Below are positions 12,893 through 14,423 of a DNA stretch of 14,423 bases, piece by piece. The notes under the pieces are model-generated. The model made no database searches and was not told the origin of the DNA. It saw only the letters and a program-made list of their open reading frames with translations. Positions within the stretch are counted from its first letter, which is position 1. Each line of letters opens with the position of its first letter. Source of the DNA: Lachnospiraceae bacterium UBA7060 (GTDB lineage Bacteria > Bacillota > Clostridia > Lachnospirales > Lachnospiraceae); contig DLAA01000142.1 in NCBI GenBank assembly GCA_002493835.1, positions 1 to 14,423 on the forward strand, in the 5' to 3' direction. Made by a program: the position numbers and the translations under genes.

Positions 12893-14254
12893 TTAACCCA
12901 CGCTTATTTCTTCCGTAGGATTTTTGATAATGTTTTTTGTTTCCTTTTTTGTGTTGAGTGCTATCATGAGAGAAATCGGTCCGACTCTCCCGAGATACAT
13001 AGTTACGATGATAATAATTTTGCCTAAGGTATTCAATTCGGAGGTCAGGCTTCTTGTCAGACCTACAGTTGCCGCCGCGCTGACAGTTTCGTAGGCAATA
13101 TCTAGAACATCTGCATCTGTGACAGCAGCCAAAAGCAGGGTCGAAGTGCACAAGATAATAAAAGCCATGCTCACCACTGCAACGGCTTTGCTGACGGCTT
13201 GTTTTGAGACTGTCCGGTGGAAAAGCTCCGCTTCAGCCTTGCTATTCATTGTGGCAAATGCGAAGACGATCAGCACAGCGATGGTAACTGTCTTAATACC
13301 ACCTGCAGTTCCAACTGGCGATCCACCGATAAACATTAACAGCAAAGAGACAAGAGCAGATGCATTGGTCAGATTTTCCTGCGGAATGGTTGCAAAGCCG
13401 GCGGTTCTTGTGGTCACTGATTGAAACAGCGAAGCCTGCAGTTTTTCAAACAGGGTAAAGCCGCCTATGGTTAGGGGGTTATTGTACTCAAAAATAAACA
13501 CGGCTGCTGTTCCTGCAAGGATAAGGATGCCCGTCATAGCGAGGGCGATTTTGCTGTGCAGCGTCAGATTAGAAAAGCATTTTAGCTTTTGCTGTCTATT
13601 CTTCTTGAGAACATGCAAGACATCCCACCAGACAATATAACCGATGCCGCCCATAACAATCAGCAGGATGGTTACTATATTAATAAGTGGATTGTTTACA
13701 TATTCATACAGGCTGCTCTCCGAAATAATGTCCATGCCTGCATTGCAGAAGGCGGATATCGAGTTAAATATGGAAATCCAGATGCCCTTTGCACCAAACT
13801 CTGGTACAAAAACTATCATATAGAAAAGTGCGCCCAGGCCTTCCACTAAAAAGGTACCTACAAGAACTTTTCTGATAAATTTAACCATGCCCGACAAGGT
13901 GTTTAGGTTAAAAGCGTCCTGAATCAACATCCGGTCTTTGATACCGATTCTGCGGTGCAGACTGATCATCAGTCCCGACATAATGGTGACGACTCCAAGC
14001 CCGCCGATCTGTATCAAGAACAGAATTACGATCTGGCCAAAAGCACTCCAGGTAGAGTAAGTCGGCACAGTGACAAGACCTGTTACACAGATGGAGGTGG
14101 TTGCTGTAAAGAGCGCGTCTATGTAAGGCATGACTTGTCCGTCTGCGGAACTGAATGGCAGAGCAAGCAGTGCGCTTCCCATTAGAATGGCCAACAAAAA
14201 ACTGAGCATAATCGTCTGTGTTGTTGTTAAATTCAAGTGAAATCTTTTCTTCAT
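12893..14254 (-). CDS. ktrB: Potassium uptake membrane subunit KtrB/TrkH
   Basis: 453 residues, close to Bacillus KtrB. Four M1-P-M2 repeats make the K+ (or Na+-dependent K+) pathway; their filter sequences are SICVTGLVTV (G59), AFCNAGMD (G173), TRTAGFAT (G286) and ATVGLTRSL (G398). The intramembrane gating loop GGSPVGTAGGIKTVT (310-324) is present. The start at 14254 (MKKRFHLNL) has GCGGAGA 8 bases upstream. The frame is open for 55 more codons upstream to 14419, but those codons are the duplicated leader and are not a natural N-terminus. It is followed by ktrA after 24 bases. A c-di-AMP riboswitch often precedes such operons; I see no ydaO-like core in the part of the leader that is inside the window. 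Confidence 0.93.
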   Translation of the reverse strand: MKKRFHLNLTTTQTIMLSFLLAILMGSALLALPFSSADGQVMPYIDALFTATTSICVTGLVTVPTYSTWSAFGQIVILFLIQIGGLGVVTIMSGLMISLHRRIGIKDRMLIQDAFNLNTLSGMVKFIRKVLVGTFLVEGLGALFYMIVFVPEFGAKGIWISIFNSISAFCNAGMDIISESSLYEYVNNPLINIVTILLIVMGGIGYIVWWDVLHVLKKNRQQKLKCFSNLTLHSKIALAMTGILILAGTAAVFIFEYNNPLTIGGFTLFEKLQASLFQSVTTRTAGFATIPQENLTNASALVSLLLMFIGGSPVGTAGGIKTVTIAVLIVFAFATMNSKAEAELFHRTVSKQAVSKAVAVVSMAFIILCTSTLLLAAVTDADVLDIAYETVSAAATVGLTRSLTSELNTLGKIIIIVTMYLGRVGPISLMIALNTKKETKNIIKNPTEEISVG

Positions 14255-14272
14255 AAATGTTGTCTCCGCAAT

Positions 14273-14423
14273 GATTATGCATGCACAGAAGCAATAAAAG
14301 TAAAATATATGTAGAAAGAATTGCGCAACAATTCTTTGGTCGCAGGACGCTGGTCCTACGACGATTATGCCCCACAGAAGCAATAAAAATAAATATATGT
14401 AGAAAGAATTGCGAAGCAATTCT
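14273..14423. repeat. Tandem duplication with hairpins in the ktrB leader
   Basis: Two copies of a roughly 62-base unit (14273-14335 and 14363-14423, about 90% alike) begin GATTATGC and end in a hairpin around AATTGC/GCAATT. The copy near the gene has AAAGAATTG-CGCAA-CAATTCTTT. Between them is another stem-loop (GTCG-AGGAC / GTCCT-CGAC, 14339-14362). On the minus strand each unit hairpin is followed by TTTCT and an AT-rich stretch, so the units could be attenuators or promoter copies. The second unit runs to the window edge and may continue. Confidence 0.7.

Noticed and set aside
12893..14419. ktrB start at 14419 giving a 508-residue protein
   Set aside because: The extra 55 codons are the duplicated hairpin leader, and a good ribosome site precedes the ATG at 14254, which also gives the family length.
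14255..14423. c-di-AMP (ydaO/yuaA) riboswitch ahead of ktrB
   Set aside because: Expected from the family context, but the visible leader shows only tandem hairpin units and none of the conserved riboswitch core; the upstream part is outside the window.
14273..14423. CRISPR-like array
   Set aside because: Only two diverged units with an AT-rich content and hairpins, no spacer-like regularity and no cas genes.

Overview
This window looks like a chromosomal segment of a low-to-mid GC Firmicute, most likely a gut clostridium of the Lachnospiraceae. That guess rests on the Shine-Dalgarno style (AGGAGG-like), the YhaM / RlmD / KtrAB / DegV gene complement and the type of HtrA-like protein. It is inference; no marker gene fixes the genus.

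Layout. (a) 1-3030 is a graveyard. It opens with a badly damaged IS66-family element (tnpA fragment, tnpB mostly lost, tnpC with a frameshift, a nonsense codon and a deletion). A second IS66 tnpA start follows, then an MNT nucleotidyltransferase gene with the stump of its HEPN partner, an inverted antitoxin-like fragment, the 3' end of another IS66 tnpC on the minus strand, and a piece of an AbiEii-type nucleotidyltransferase toxin. The two IS66 right ends (1642-1670 and 2580-2608) are 27/29 identical in inverted orientation and bracket the MNT/HEPN piece. (b) 3153-3302 (minus) is a small 49-residue gene of unknown function with its own promoter, ribosome binding site and terminator. (c) 3558-7608 is a three-gene housekeeping run: a membrane-anchored HtrA-like protein with PDZ domain that lacks the whole catalytic triad, the 3'-5' exoribonuclease YhaM, and a TRAM/Fe-S 23S rRNA uracil methyltransferase. 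A strong terminator ends it. (d) 7744-8640 is a second scar: two different IS66 elements, each cut inside tnpB, fused head to head. A truncated ATP-binding/AlbA-type gene follows. (e) 9337-10071 encodes a MerR/TipAS regulator behind a 19-bp-spacer promoter typical of self-regulated MerR genes. (f) 10538-12224 holds a DegV lipid-binding protein and an MBL-fold hydrolase. (g) 12221-14254, minus strand, is a ktrB-ktrA potassium uptake operon. Its ktrA stop codon overlaps the stop of the converging MBL gene. The ktrB leader contains a tandem duplication with hairpins.

How they fit. The housekeeping genes are intact and show no sign of transfer. The accessory sequence consists almost entirely of IS66 debris and toxin-antitoxin or defence gene debris. 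I see no complete novel system. The most unusual items are the catalytically dead HtrA-like protein, the head-to-head IS66 chimera, the terminal-repeat copy embedded in tnpA, and the isolated 49-aa gene.
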